This document shows, piece by piece, positions 35,901-49,600 of a stretch of 64,000 nt of DNA. The translations under genes were made by a program, and so were the position numbers. The first letter of the stretch is position 1. Each line of letters begins with the position of its first letter. Source of the DNA: Tethya wilhelma (taxonomy: Eukaryota > Porifera > Demospongiae > Tethyida > Tethyidae); assembly GCA_964030475.1 (NCBI GenBank), contig CAXIPT010000001.1, positions 25,217,938-25,281,937 on the forward strand, in the 5' to 3' direction. A model generated the notes under the pieces. The model was not told the DNA's origin. It did not search any database and worked only from the letters and a program-made list of their open reading frames with translations.

Positions 35901-38900
35901 ATTGATGTAAAAATTCATTTAGTACTTTCTTCCACAGATATCCCACCCCCCTCGTCTCCTACTATCTTGAGTGCCACTCCAGACACTACAACAATTCCCA
36001 TCACTTGGACACAACCAGCAGGAGATGTTGTGGACAGCTATGAGATAGGATACTTCTACAACGGTCCATGCCTTGGTGTATCTAATGACACCATTGCAGT
36101 CAATTTTGGTACCATTAGACAATATGAGTTGACAGACCTAGTACAGTTCTCCAACTACAGCATTACCCTCACTGCTATCAATACCGCTGGTAGGAGTATG
36201 GAAGCATTAATTAGGATAACAACATTGGCATCAGGTATATGCGCAATTGTGTTTATAATACCCATCAATAATAAGTAATATTTCCACTCTATAATTACAG
36301 CTCCAAGTACTCCTCAGAATCTCACACAGACTTCTGCCACTCCATTCTCTGTTACTATTGAATGGGATGAAGTTGAGTGTGTTGATCAGAACAGTGTGAT
36401 AAACGGCTATTCAGTGAGATATGGAGAAATGGTGGTTAATGTGACTGGAGCCAGTAACAGGACATTCACTGCTACTGGGCTCATCCCTCGTACCAATTAC
36501 ACATTTGAAGTGGCAGCAGTCAGTGAGAATGGCACTGGACCTTATGCTACAGTTAACACACAGACAAGTGTTTCAGCAGGTAAAAGCTATGTATACAATA
36601 AGACCATAAAAAGCCTTCTTATTGTAATATTGAATATTTGTCACAATTATAGGTGTTGGTTTTCTCCTCAATGGTGTGCTATATGGTAACAACAGCATTG
36701 CAACACTGGATGAGATTGGTGAAGGCACTGCTGCTCTGTTTTGTCTTACTAACAATACTGATTGTTGCCAAGATTCAGATATTCCTTCATCAGGGGTTGA
36801 TAATATTGAGAACTGGGTTTTCCCTAATGGAAACACAGTCAATGATGATACTTCTAGTAATGATATCAGTGAAGGCTCTGGTGATTTCATCTACAGAGAT
36901 AGCGGTCCCAGTCATGTTCGTCTTCAACGTAGGAACAATGCTCTAACAACTGGAGTCTTCCGCTGTGAGGTACCTGATGCAAGTGGAACTAACCAACATC
37001 TCTATGTTGGAGTGTACCCTGTGACCTCTGGCTCTCCCTCCATCACTGGCCTAGTCTACAATCGATCCAGCCTGACTTTAACCTGTACCTCTACTGGTGG
37101 TCCTGCTACCACTGTCTCTTGGAGGAATAATGGCCAACCAGTGGAGGTTGATGGAACTACATACTATCAGAATCAAATCGTGGAGGATACTGTGAATGCC
37201 ACTTATGAGAATATTTTGTCAGGTACCAGAACCTTTAACTTTGTGGGTACATTTAGTTGTACTGTCAGCAATGCACGAGGAAGAGCAAATCAAAGTATAG
37301 TTGGTGGTAAGTGCTTGCATGATATATTAGCTATTTGCTTACAAAGTTGTCATGATATAACCTCCATGCTGCTTTTTCCTATATCTTTATTCAGAACCCA
37401 TCACCATTGCATCTCCTCCTGACAATGTGACAGCCACTCTCAACCCTAAATCCATTTATCTCTTATGGACTCAAGAAGAAGATGATTTTATCGGGAGCTT
37501 TGAGATAACATACTCTTACCAAGGACCATGTTTCATTGCTGATCTGGTTCAAATAGCTATCAATGATAGCACTACTAGGAACTACACTGTGAGTGAATTG
37601 GAGGAGTTCAGTAATTACATCATCACAATTACAGCTGTGAACAGAGCAGGGAGGAGCCCAACAAATAATATTACAGTCACAACATTGCAAACAGGTTTGT
37701 GAATATTAATTTACTGTATATGGCCATCTTTATTTGTCACATTTTTTACATACAGCTCCTAGTGGATCTCCACTATCATTGACCAATATATCCACTGATG
37801 CCTTCTCTGTGACCATTGAATGGGGTCGTGTTGAGTGTTTGTATCGTAACAGTGAGATAATAGGATACAGAGTGAGCTACTATCAGTCTGAGAGCAGTCT
37901 CATCTCCACTGCTAACATCATAAGAGTCGTGGACAGAAACATGTTCACTATCACTGGACTCAATCCTAGTACCAGTTATAGCATTGAAGTCAGAGCAGTA
38001 AATAGAGAGAACCAACTAGGACCACCGGCTAGGATTGAAGTGACTACTGCTACCTCAATGGGTATATAACAACATGAATAATTATAGTTTCAAAATAGAC
38101 ATTCATGGAAACTGCATGATTATATAAGTTAGTCTTACTCATATATGATTACAACTAAACATGCAGTTACCTTAATAAAACCAAACATATCTGGGATTAC
38201 TGTTACTCCTGGGAATCAGCCTCAACTTTTACAACCCATCAACTTGACATGTGAAGCTACCGGTGTCCCCCCACCAACTTATGTCTGGTACAGAGATGGT
38301 GAAGAGATTGAAGGAGAGACCAGAGCATATCTCTACATTGAACAGTTTTCACCAGAGGACAGAGGTTACTATCACTGTGAGGCAACCAACAGCAATGGCA
38401 GTGACATATCAGAAAGAATACTGTTGAATATACAGGGTATTAAGTGTCCTGTTAGAGGTATGGTGTCATAATGATGATTGTACAAAAAATTCATAATCTT
38501 CTAGGTATTAGTCAATATCTGGTAGAGATTGATACCACACAGGCTAGTACAAACATAGACATAGTATATCAAGTAAGATCAATAGCATAGAGCATGAAAA
38601 TAAGGAAATTACTTTTCTAAAAAAAACAATTCTACATTAATTGATTTTAGATAAACTCAACTTTGTCAGAATACAACATCAGTGCTGACCTGTACCAAGT
38701 AAACAGCTTTACAGAGTGAGTGCATTATTCACAAAAATATTATGATGAATATAAAACATGTATATAGATTCACTTTCAAGTTTCGACATCCAGGTTTTCA
38801 ACAAACAAAACAACAATACTTGTTACACTCAATTTACACCAGCCTGTATCAAGTAGCTTGATTCAAGATGCCCTTAACTATGCTTTGTTTGGAAACAATC

Positions 38901-41900
38901 AACTACTTTTAAACTTTAATGTATCACGTTTTGGTATGTTAACTTTATTGACAGGATTGCATTGCTATCAACATCTTTCACCACACAGATGGGTGCTCAG
39001 TATTGATAAATGAGCCGATAGAGATACAGTTTCCAAACATTACATTTACTTGGCCAGAGACTGAGATAGGAGACGATGTTCCTTACACATGTCCATGCCA
39101 AAACCTAACCAGTACAAATAAAGAGAGTACTACCAACACAGGGTCACGTGTGTGTGGAGGGAACTATTCCAGTGGTGCTTTGTGGGAGCCAGTGAATGTC
39201 ATAGAAGACTGTGGACTCTCTACCATCACACTCCAACTGTGTCAAGCACAGATAGTGAGATTATACAATTATAATAATGATTATTTAAGAATTATTAGAC
39301 CATTACAATGCATATAATTTATGCAGGCAGCAGCAAACAATCCAGAGGTTCTTTCAGAAGTTTTGGTCAACATTACAAGCAGTACTGAAGAGATTCGAGC
39401 TATTGATATTTCAGCAGCTACAACACTCATAGAAGAATTGACTGACGAAGCTACAAATGTAGAGAATGAACAGGTTAGTTACACCAGCAAGAACTATAAG
39501 TATGATCATTAATGATGTCAATTGAATGCTGAGATATTCCTGAAAAAAAATCTGGGACTCAGCTGGGAATCGAACCCAAGACCTCCCGATTGCTAGTCAG
39601 GTGCTCTTACCACTAAGCCACTGAGTGCCCGTGGCATTCCATGGAGGAGAATATATGTCTCTATAGGCCTCAGCCGAACCAACTGATTATCTTTCTCTCT
39701 CAAGGAGATCCCCGGCAGACGGGGTTGCGGTCCTTGGTGGGTTAACAGTACAGGCACATTGCCTGAGCAGATACCGAAGTATCTACCACCTAAGCCTCCC
39801 GCTTAATTATCTCCTAGTCGCCCAGCTGAGTCCCAGATTTTTTCTGGGATATCTTTCTCTCTCAGCATTCAATTGACATTACAATAGCTTAACTAGAGCC
39901 TCTACTTATTTGTCATCATTAATAATATTTAACAAAAAAAGGTTAGAGAGAATTTCTTGAGGACTATTGACAACATCATTCAAGCTGATGGTGAAGAAGT
40001 GGCACAAAGCCAGGACAACACAAACGCTTCAGCAAGGTCTTTAATGATAGCTATCAAATTATTTTTAGAAAAGTATGAAAAATTTTGTCTTGTTCCATGC
40101 AACAGACTTCTTACAACTATAAACAATTTCTCAGACAAAGTTGAAGTACCAAATAATACCAACTCCACAACATTTGTCCAACGTTCTTATGCCATTCGTG
40201 TCACAAACATCGACAAAAATAAATTCACTGGAGAAACTCTAACATTTGACTTGGGAACTACTGACAATGTTGTGAGTAGACAAAGTGTGATAAACTCTAG
40301 TGGAATAAATTCAGTAGCTGGAACAGAAGGGGATATAGGGGGAGGAGTCACAGCAGCTGTGAGGGTACCTAAATCCATCTTCCAAGAACTGGGTGTTAAC
40401 AATAGTGTGGCACAAAGACTATCTTACTCGGTGTTCACTCAAGGAAGTCTCTTTCAGTCGTCAGATGTAAATCAAAGCAACCTGACTCTTGGTTCTGTTG
40501 TGGTATCTGTTAGAGTGAGTGGCACAAGTGGTTTACAAAACCTCACTACTCCCATTGAAGTTTTCTTCCAACCAAGTCAAGTAAGTGAATCAGTGCAATC
40601 ACAATTGCTACAAATTTGCATGCATTAACAACTATCAAATTGACAATAAGTGCAATAAATATTAACTATGTTTTTTTCATTTAGTTTATTGACAATGCAA
40701 CAGTATCTTGTGGACAATGGGATGCCTCTGAGAACGGTATAAATAACAATAGTTAAAATAATATTTATAAGATACATGTGAAAGATTTAAAATTTTAACA
40801 GAGGGACGTGGAGCTTGGTCTGATGACAGCTGTTCTATTGTCGAAGAAGACACAAACGCTGATGGCCCAGCTACTGATGAATCACAGACTAACAGTCAAA
40901 GAACACAACCAACAGAAAATGTTCAGGTCCACTACTCACAACCAGGACACTTTGGACTTTTACTGGTACATACATACAAGACTAGATGATACCAAGATAA
41001 CATTAACAGTCAGTATATGTAGTAACTATACACTTAACATCACAAATATTAATATTGCTAATCACATAGGATTTAACATTAGGAGAATTTGAACCTCCTC
41101 CTGAGGTGTTCACGTTTGTTCTGCAAGTGATTTCATACATCGGACTTTGTTTGTCTCTGATCTGTTTGACTCTCTTTCTCATCACGTATCTTTCAACAAG
41201 GTATCATCTCAAATTAAAAACTGAGGACATGACTAACAATCCACAACTTTATTCTACAGACAACTTCGCACAAGTGGACACGGTCAAATTCTCATCAACA
41301 TGTCTATTGCTCTCATGTGTCTCTACATCATATTCCTAATTGGAGCACATGCAGCACCAGAACCAGTCATTTGTGGCATTTCAGCTGCCCTCCTTCAATA
41401 TTTTATGCTTGTATTCTTTGCCTGGACAGTAGTGGAGGCTATTTACCTCTACAGGAAATTAGTTAAAGTGCTTGGAATACATATCCCAAAGTTCTCACTG
41501 AAAGCCGGTCTAATTGCCTGGTGTAAGTTTATTTGTATTTTTTATAGGTGAATCAATTACTTTTGTATTATCCAGTGTCCCCATTGATTATTGTGGTACT
41601 TTCTGTTGGTCCTGGATACCGAAACTACTACCGAGATGAATCATCTCTTGGATTGTAAGAAAGTCAACTAATGATAATAATGTTCTTTAACTCACAATCT
41701 TTTAACTTCAACAGTTGTCGTGCCATAGATCTTCCATTCTGGCTTGGAACAATTCTACCATTTGCAGACATTTACGTCTTCAACTGGATCATGTTTATCC
41801 TCATTATTGTCTCCCTCTATCGCCACACCCAAAGCAAGTTTGACAAGGAATCAAACAAGGATAAAGTCAAGTTTGTGAAAGAACAAGTAATGATTGCCTT

Positions 41901-42381
41901 TGGTCTTGCCACCTTGTTCGGTCTTGGATGGGGGTTTGGACTGGCTGCCAGTGGTACTACTGTTCACGGTCTCACACTAGCTTTACAAATCATATTCAGC
42001 ATATTCGTCGGATCTCAAGGAATTCTGTTTTTCATTCTTCACGGGATAAAGAAGCCAGAAGCTCGCAACCAGTGGAAGCTTTGGTTCACAACCATCACCA
42101 GTAAACCAGTACAACTCTACTCTGGAAGTAAATTTACCTCCACAGCAACAGGAACTCACTCTACCATAAACATGTCGACTCTCACCAAAGAAGGAACACT
42201 TCCTCAAAAGAAGGATAAAGAGAAGGAAGAAGAGTCTGTGATTGAGGAAAACGCTTCTACTCATGAGAACAGGATGGGAATGTGCCCCACTGTTGTAAAT
42301 CCAGAAGAAAAGGAAGAAGAAAAGCTTCCTCTGGATAGCATTACTCAGCCAGCGGACAATGAACTGGTCAGTGAAGACTAG
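29825..42381 (+). CDS. adhesion GPCR D, complete 35-exon receptor with FN3/Ig/EGF array
   Basis: ATG 29825 (or in-frame 29834) starts a signal peptide (IILPLLWVELAWLLMQS) in exon 29825-29939. Then: 30055-30348, 30492-30773, 30864-31490, 31567-31713, 31808-31882, 31947-32081, 32147-32239, 32390-32644, 32957-33259, 33337-33699, 33766-34053, 34223-34534, 34634-34885, 35122-35415, 35546-35884, 35938-36234, 36301-36579, 36653-37306, 37395-37694, 37756-38061, 38167-38436, 38505-38572, 38651-38715, 38794-38933, 38989-39254, 39327-39473, 39942-40036, 40106-40580, 40685-40736, 40802-40965, 41070-41200, 41260-41522, 41576-41654, 41715-42381. All phases join, giving about 2963 residues. Order: 2 FN3, 2 Ig, EGF-like cassette, 3 Ig, 2 FN3, 3 Ig, 2 FN3, 2 Ig, 2 FN3, I-set Ig, SEA-like, HRM, GAIN, GPS, 7TM. 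A very large cell-surface adhesion receptor; ligand unknown. Confidence 0.88.
30055..31490 (+). other. first FN3-FN3-double Ig module of D
   Basis: FN3 (ITITWSQSQGDIVDNYLITY), FN3 (FAWSEVECLEKNSAIIGYSV) and a 627-base exon with CC-type Ig plus a second Ig ([45 protein letters not shown]). The same FN3-FN3-double Ig order recurs in D at 35938-37306, in C2 at 20298-21761, in E at 43871-45282, in F at 52704-54258 and in G at 61158-62559. Confidence 0.85.
31567..32239 (+). other. EGF-like cassette of D (four small exons)
   Basis: Exons 31567-31713, 31808-31882, 31947-32081 and 32147-32239, all phase 1-1. The third is a clear EGF-like repeat (CTINIDDC, ATCRNINGTFTCTC, GDG..GC). The fourth starts DTNECAEISC, a calcium-binding-type start. 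The first has the FTCKCSPCFSEDG half, and the second is a 25-residue fragment with three Cys (SCVDSC, GFTCDG). No other gene in the window has EGF exons, so the cassette was probably inserted into D or lost from the others. Confidence 0.75.
32728..32921. mobile_element. palindromic TIR element family M2, copy 2
   Basis: CTAGAAATTTTTGAGGA at the left and TCCTCAAAAATTTCTAG at the right, exact complements over 17 bases. The interior has TTTTCGTGG and TTTTCGCAATTT motifs like copy 1 (23824-24027). In a D intron. Confidence 0.85.
35490..35520 (+). pseudogene. relic of an Ig exon start in D
   Basis: After a splice-acceptor-like TTGCAG at 35486-35491 the bases TTCCCACTCCTAATA match the start of the Ig exons at 33337 and 22523 (VPTPN, VPAPN), but a TGA stop follows six codons later and the rest of the domain is missing. 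The downstream CC-Ig domain continues as its own exon from 35546. The fused exon of C2 (22523-23206) keeps the full Ig at this position, so D appears to have lost it by deletion. Confidence 0.65.
38505..38933 (+). other. SEA-like domain exons of D
   Basis: Exons 38505-38572, 38651-38715 and 38794-38933 are orthologous in position and phase to the SEA-like exons of C2 (QYLVEI; INSTLSEYNISADLYQVN; TILVTLNLHQPVSSSLIQDA). The last exon is 15 bases shorter. No SEA cleavage motif. Confidence 0.5.
39515..39880. mobile_element. palindromic element containing a tRNA-like head
   Basis: The left arm (about 39515-39566) and right arm (about 39821-39880) are complements sharing ATGTCAATTGAATGCTGAGA and TCTGGGACTCAGCTGGG. 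The left arm overlaps a minus-strand tRNA-like sequence, and the right arm repeats only the tRNA 3' end. It could be a tRNA-derived SINE captured or copied in foldback form. It lies inside an intron of gene D. Confidence 0.7.
39556..39627 (-). tRNA. tRNA-like sequence, Ala(AGC) anticodon, probable SINE head or pseudogene
   Basis: The 72-base minus strand folds as a cloverleaf: acceptor CACTCAG/CTGAGTC (6 of 7 pairs, position 1-72 is C-C), D arm from TGGCTTAGTGGTAAGAGC (A box), anticodon loop CTAGCAA (anticodon AGC), five-base variable loop, T arm GGGTTCGATTCCC (B box). A T-run follows a few bases after the 3' end, as at Pol III terminators. The G3-U70 pair expected of alanine tRNAs is absent. 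The setting inside a palindromic repeat argues against a working tRNA gene. Confidence 0.5.
41070..42381 (+). other. seven-transmembrane block and tail, D
   Basis: TM1 41070-41200, TM2-3 41260-41522, TM4 41576-41654, TM5-7 and tail 41715-42381. The TM4 exon reads SPLIIVV where A-C2 have SPWIIV. The tail of about 110 residues is highly acidic and basic (KKDKEKEEE, EEKEEEK), ending at TAG 42379-42381. Confidence 0.9.
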
Positions 42382-43666
42382 CTAGTATGGAAACTATCAC
42401 AGTAGGGATAGATCATTAGAATGTAAGCTATGGGTAAAAATAATGCTGCTTGATGTTTAACAAGTAGTTTCTTAAGACCACATGTTGCTAGTTTAGTTAG
42501 CATAGTTTCCTGCCATGCATAATAGTTATAGCAACTGTTACTTTCAATTAAGTCATAATTAGTGATTGTTAATGTTTTCCTGCCATTTGACAATCATTGA
42601 ACATTTTAATCCACTGTGTTGATGATAATGTAAACTAAAACTACTCTAAAGTGGGAGGGAAAGAACACTCAATCCCACCCACACAGAAAGTTTACACATG
42701 GATATGATCCAATCAACAATGCGTGACTAACTCTGTCACTCAATGATTGAAGATTACAGAAATGTTTACATACAATCATTATGCAATAACAACACTAAAA
42801 ACTGTTGTTTTTTCTTTATGGTACACTTAAAGGCACATGTTCTCATTTAGATATACATTCTTGAGTAATTAGAAGAAATTTAATATCAACCATATTAATT
42901 ATCATCCTAATTGTGCAGTAGTAAGGTTACATTTGCTGACGTACTTTCAAACAATACATTCAATGTTCCAGTAGCACAAAAAGTTGTAAGTTTTATTGTG
43001 AAAGGAACAAGTCCACTGAAAGTTAACATGGAATTATGTCACAATTCTTGGAATTTGAATGATACAGACTATAAAGGAAACTATAGCTGGCTGTTTTCAG
43101 TACAGACTTATATAGACTAACTGTTGTGTACTTTGAAAATGAGTCAAATTGCACAAGTTCACTCAATCAAAACAAGATTGCCCATTTATGGTATAGCATT
43201 TAATGTATTAACATGCAGTAAATCCCCCACCTCAACTCAGTACACACACACACACATACACACATAATTTATAGGAAAAAGCTACAGGAAATGTACACTG
43301 TATGGTGTGTGTAATAGTTGCTCTAGTGTAAACACTCAATTGAGTATTGTCAATGGACCTGACACTTCAATGAACACTTATTCATTGACATAGTTGTAGT
43401 GCTGTGAATATACTCTGTACATTATTCACACAGTACATGGTTCACATTACTGCCACACATAGTTTGTATAATTAAACAACTATAGTTGCCAGCTTGCAGT
43501 TGTAGCTAGCTAACCAATAAGCAGCTATATGTGTGAAGTTAGTGTATGTAACTATGAAATTGAAGGCTAAATTTGAATAGCAGGAAGTGATCAATGTTGT
43601 AATACTGTACAGTTAGTGAAGACTTTCCATGCTATACAAATCAATAGAACCAGTTAGCTAGCTAGT
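42382..43666. other. intergenic between the GPCR block and the phosphatase block
   Basis: No exon-like sequence recognised. A short CA-rich run lies near 43243-43265. This gap separates the last adhesion GPCR from the first receptor phosphatase gene. Confidence 0.5.
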
Positions 43667-46641
43667 ATGTACTCTTACAGAGTAAAGCAACCATCTTTGG
43701 GTTTGAATTCTCTTCCAAACACCACACTACTGGTCATAGCTGTGGTAGTAGGATGGCTCTTGGTATCAACACATGGAGAAATCATAGGTAAGTCCAGTAC
43801 AGATATCTTATATGTACACTATGAACTTTGAAGTGAGCCATACAATCATATAATGTACTCATAACAACAGGTTCTGGGGATGCATCTGGTCTAGTAGCTC
43901 CCCAAACGCCTACTTTCAGTGTAACAGACGTCACAGATACCAGTGTCACGATCACTTGGACTCAAGAAGATTTAAATATTGTAGACTGCTATGTAATACA
44001 GTACACTTATGAAGGACCATGTCTTGGCAGTGGTGAAACAAGTCTCAATGACACTGTCAATGGAAGTATAACAGAATATACAGTGACAAACCTTCAGGAG
44101 TTTAGTAACTACACCATCACTCTCACTGCTAGAAACAATGCTGGGGAGAACTCTTCTACTTCATCAGTGACTACATTACAATCAGGTATAGTGTAACCAT
44201 ATAAAAATGTATAAACTAGTATACGTATAATAGCTACACAATAAATTATCACAAACTTGACATTGCATCTCATTGTATCGGTTCATACAGCTCCAAGTGG
44301 GCCTCCTCAGAACCTTACAGTGATCTCTGCCACTCCATTCTCTGCTGCCATTGCATGGGATGAAGTTGAGTGTCTTGATCAGAACAGTGTGATAACAGGT
44401 TACTCAGTGAGATATGAAGGAATGATGGTTTATGTGACTGGAGCTAGTAATCGGACATTCACTGCTAATGGACTGATACCCCATGCTGCTTATACATTTA
44501 AAGTGGCAGCTGTCAGTGAGAATGGCACTGGACCTTATGGGATGACTAGTCCTACAGAGATGCTAGTTTCAACGAGTGAGTTGTTCACATGGATGTGCAT
44601 GCATCGCATTTTGTATGTAGTATAGTCATGAAGACACAATGTTACCACTCATATACAGATGTTACTTTCCTTCTCAATGGTGTACTCTATGGTAACAACA
44701 GTATTGTGACACTGGATGAGATTGGTGAAGACAGTGCTGCTCTGTTCTGCCTCACTAGCAATAGGAACTGTTGTAGCCGATCAGACACACCTTCAGGGGT
44801 CAGAGGTATTGGACAGTGGGTCTTTCCCAATGGAACCTCTGTCAACAATAATGCCTCTGGTTATGACATTTATAGAGGTAGAGGTCTCGGCTATGTAAGC
44901 CTACAACGCAGAAATAATGCTCCAACAACTGGTATCTTCTGCTGTGCAATACGTGATGCTAGTAACTCAAACCAACAACTTTGTATTGGGGTGTATCCAG
45001 TGAATTCTGGTTCTCCCTCCATCACTGACTTTACCTATGACCCATCAAGTGGCTCACTAACCTGTACCTCTACTGGTGGTCCTGCTACTACTGTCACTTG
45101 GACTCAGAATTCAAATGTACTGGATACTCAACAGCAACAAACAGTGACTGATGGAGAACTTGGACAATACAAAAATGTTTTAGTAATTGGCAGTAGCTCT
45201 GCACTAAATCATTATGTAGGTGAATTCACTTGCATTGTTGGCAATTCAAGAGGAACTAGAGACAGAAGCATTTCTATTCAAGGTAGGCTCTGTAATAAAA
45301 TATAATATTACGTACCTCAGACTTTGATAATGCATTAGGCACTTCCTCCTCACAGCTATTCAAATCACTGGAGATGAGTCGCCATTGGTTCTTGGTGAGT
45401 CAGCTTCTATCACCTGCTCAAGTGATTTGGAGGTGGAGAGAATAGAATTGGTGAATGGTGACAATGGAGTGCTAGTGGCTAGCAATTCTGGAGAACAGCA
45501 ATTGACTTATAGTACATTTGTTAATTATCACACTCTGGAGAACAACACTATATACACATGTAGAATCACAACAAGCATCCCAGATGAGAATCTTGACGAA
45601 AGTATCACTCTACAAATAGAAGGTAAGTCAGTATGAGGAATCAGAAGGAATATATAGTAAACATATACTTACTGTGAAACAACAACACGCAGATCGAGAT
45701 ACACCATTTGAACCAGTCAGTGTTAACGCAAGCTACATTGGTACTGATTCAGCAAACATCACATGGACAGTTCCAGTACTTGCCTCCACTCAAGAGACCT
45801 ATGTCGTTTTGTATCGAGTCAACGGTACAAATGAAAATGCTAACATGACAAGACAAAGTAGCCGAGGAGTAGAAAACTACTATGTGATCTTGGATGATTT
45901 ACAACCCAACACTAAGTACAGATATAGAGTGCAAGCTATGATTCCTAATTCATTCAATTTTTCATCAAGTGATGAAATGGCTTTCACTACGCTTGGTAAG
46001 TTGACTTACTAAAAGTGATCATAATTGTGTTAATACTATTCAGCAGTGAAAAACACGTTTTTCTTTACCTCATCTACCTACAGCACTTTCCCCAACACCA
46101 ACTGGTAGCAATGGTATGTTTTTCAGTCAGTCTACAACAAGAGAACGAGAGACTTGTTTATTTCATTTTCACAGATTCTACCATCATCGGTGGGGTTGTA
46201 GGAGGCATCTTAGCAGTGATACTGATTTTTATTTTGATAGTGATCGTTGCTATCATGCTATGGAGGTATAAAATAACATTGCCTAAAGTTACATAGTTAA
46301 GATCTATTACACACTAACTACAAAATTATTCTCTTCTTTTTGCCCCAGTATAAAGAGAAGAGGAAAGTTTATCTTTCCTTTGCCACGTGCTTCCTTGCGT
46401 CAATCGGAAGTGTCCTCCTCAAATGAGTACGTAGCACCCATGACCGCCAAAGTCCGACAGGAGACTATGGAGCTCAAAGAAGCAGAGGCCAACAGTCAAC
46501 CACCGACTGTTGAAGAGAATGATGATTACTTTGAGAATGTTAATGCACTAGGTAAAGAAATCTACAAGTTATTTTTATTTAATAATTTTAATAATTTGAT
46601 TTGGTCATGCTCAATTCTGATGGGCTATTGAATTTGTATGG

Positions 46642-46687
<46 letters not shown>

Positions 46688-49600
46688 GGGAGGAGGGAGG
46701 ACAGCCAGATGGACATTTTATACTGACTTTAAGTAATTATGGCAATTTCTAATGTTTCCAGTTAATGATCACCTCCAACCAGTGCCTATTGTGAAGTTTG
46801 AAGAGCATGTTAAAGAGCTACACCAAAACAGAGACAGACTGTTTGAATTGGAGTACACAGTAAGCCAAAACCAACATACTGTGTGTATTTGTAATAACAA
46901 TGCACAAACAATGAACTTTCAATAATGCACACCTACTTAGATTGCGCGTGTATAGTATTGTTTATTCTTTCAGTATGTAAGATATAAAGGGTTTTGAACA
47001 TAACTGTGCACAAACATATTGATAACAATCAAAACTGTTTTCACTTCATAAACTTTCAAGTATCAAAACACTCACAATCAACCTCTTTCCATTTCAGTCA
47101 ATCAGCTCTGTCCCACAAGCTTCGAGCAATGCATCAGACATACCAAGAAACAAAGAGCGAAATAGATTCGACAATATATTTCCCTGTAAGTTATAACTCT
47201 AACATTCATACATATATCTAGGGGTAGCGTACATTCTCCAATACTTGAAGTATAGGTCATTTGTATCATTATTACACACAGATGATTTCTCTCGAGTCCA
47301 TCTCAAGGAGACACCAGGAGAAGAAGGAACAGACTACATCAATGCCAACTTCATTGACGTACATACAATACCTATCACTATATATTTATAGACAGACTTA
47401 TGTGATCTGAAAACTTTCTTGAATACTGTTTTATATTCAATTTCACTTCATGCAGGGTTACAAAAAGCATAAGGCATATATCGCAGCTCAAGGTATTATA
47501 ACAATATTTATTTCCAACAGATAAGGAGTGCATAAATCATGGTAATATTTCTGTCAAAGGTCCCTTGCCAAACACAGTCACTGACTTTTGGAGGATGATA
47601 TGGGAGTACAAACTACCCACTGTAGTCATGCTTACCAGATGTTTCGAAGGAATGGTAAATTCATACAAAAAATCACTAAAGTGCTAAAAGATTGATCAAT
47701 TCTTTCAAACTTTGTTGTGTTTTTTCCAGAAAAAATGTGAGGTCTATTGGCCAGAGACGAGGGGAGAGAGCATCAAGTTAGGTCACGATTTGACGGTGAC
47801 TCTAGAAGCCTTGTTGCCATTTGCAGAATACACCATTAGGACGATGACAGTTACATGTGTAAGTCAGTGATCTACAAGGCATGCATAAATTGACTTTATT
47901 TCCTCCAGGGAGAAACAAATTATGTGAGTAGTAAGTACTAATTAGTATTTTAAAAGAAATGTAATGAGACTACAAGGAAAAATATTGAAACTGAAAGTTG
48001 CATGTTGTGAAAGATTTTCCCTACTGTATTGAAGAAGAATTCAAAACTGACAGAAAAACGTAAACACTAAAGTATCAAGTTATCAAATAGTCAAATGCAC
48101 AACAACAGCTGCAGTAGTTCAATGACAAAACATTCGTATGAAATTTGAAAGACCTTAGTTCAAATCCGAACTAGAGTAGGCAGATCGATCTCAATTATGA
48201 TCATTCCTTTGGTTCCCCACTGGTAAAAGTGTCACTTAATAGTACATTATAACATAAAATTTTCATTGTTAATCTTATAATTTTATTCACAATAATTATG
48301 TCATTTCTAGAATTCAGAACCAGATGTCCCTCCTCACCAAGTGACCCAATTCCACTTTGTAGGCTGGCCGGACCACGGTGTTCCCAGTAATGCAATCATC
48401 CTTATCAATTTCATCCGTCGTGTTCGTAAGACACACCCCTTTTCTGACGAGCGTCACCTCCTGGTCCACTGCAGTGCTGGGGTGGGGAGGACAGGGACGT
48501 TTATCGTCCTGGACAGCATGTTACAGAGGATGAAGGAAGAGGAGACAGTCAATATTTATGAGACAGTGAGACAGCTACGAACACAGAGGGTGCAAATGGT
48601 ACAGACACAGGTAAGAAACAAATAGTACTTTTAAATTTTGTCGTTTTTTACTGTAAAGTTTCACTACAGGATCAGTATGTCTTCATTCACGATGCACTCA
48701 ATGAGCTAATCATATGTGGAGACACTGAGATAGAAGTGGTCAATGTTAGGATAGCTCTGGGCAAACTGAGTGACACAAGGGAAGGCAAAGAAGAGTCAAA
48801 CTTTCAGAAACAATTTAATGTGAGCAAAATGGATCGATGAGTAGCTGAATGTCCAGCACTTTCAAGCAGATATGCTTGAGCAAGCATAAGAATTAACAAT
48901 GATGTATGTGGATACAAATGCTTTATTCTAATACTCACAGATTTTGGACAAGGTGGCACCACGGATTCTGGAAATTGATTTCTCCCATGCCAATGAAGAG
49001 TACAACCGCACAAAAAATCGTTACCACAATAGGATACCAAGTCAGTAAAAACTTTCATTCACATATAACCATAAATTCTACCTTGATGATAAACACACCT
49101 TACAGATAATTTCACAAGAGTAAAATTGAAACCGTCAGGCACTCCAGGATCTGACTACATCAACGCCAGCTTCATTGACGTAAGTTAAGTCAATATTTTT
49201 GTTTGACAAAATACATAATAATAATGTAGTATGTAAACACACAGGGTTATAGGCAGCGTGGCACTTACATTGCCACTCAGGGACCACTAGAGTCGACTGT
49301 AAACGACTTCTGGAGGATGATATGGGAGTATAAGAGTCACTGTATTGTGATGCTCTGTGATCTCCAAGAAAATGAAATGGTAACATCTTACCCATAAACT
49401 ACCTGACAATTATTTTGATTTTTACTCTAACTATAGGAGTCCTCTTACTGCTATTGGCCTGCTAGAAAGGGTTCGAGTGAAATCTACGGCAAGATAGAAG
49501 TGAAAATGAAATCAGAAAAGACTCGAGAAGATTACATCATTAGAAAGTTCGATCTGTCGGAAGACAAGTCACGATCGTCAATTTCCTTTTCTCCTCTCAC

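Larger units (their letters stand above)
38989..40965 (+). other. HRM, GAIN and GPS exons of D
   Basis: HRM 38989-39254; GAIN exons 39327-39473, 39942-40036, 40106-40580; GPS exons 40685-40736 (VSCGQWD) and 40802-40965 (GAWSDDSC, VHYSQPGHFGLLL). The GPS loop is shorter than in A-C2 and has no RSKR. The intron before 39942 carries a palindromic element with a tRNA-like sequence. Confidence 0.85.

Noticed and set aside
39556..39627. A functional tRNA-Ala gene
   Set aside because: The fold is good, but the first acceptor pair is C-C, the G3-U70 identity pair is absent and it is embedded in a palindromic repeat. Kept only as tRNA-like.
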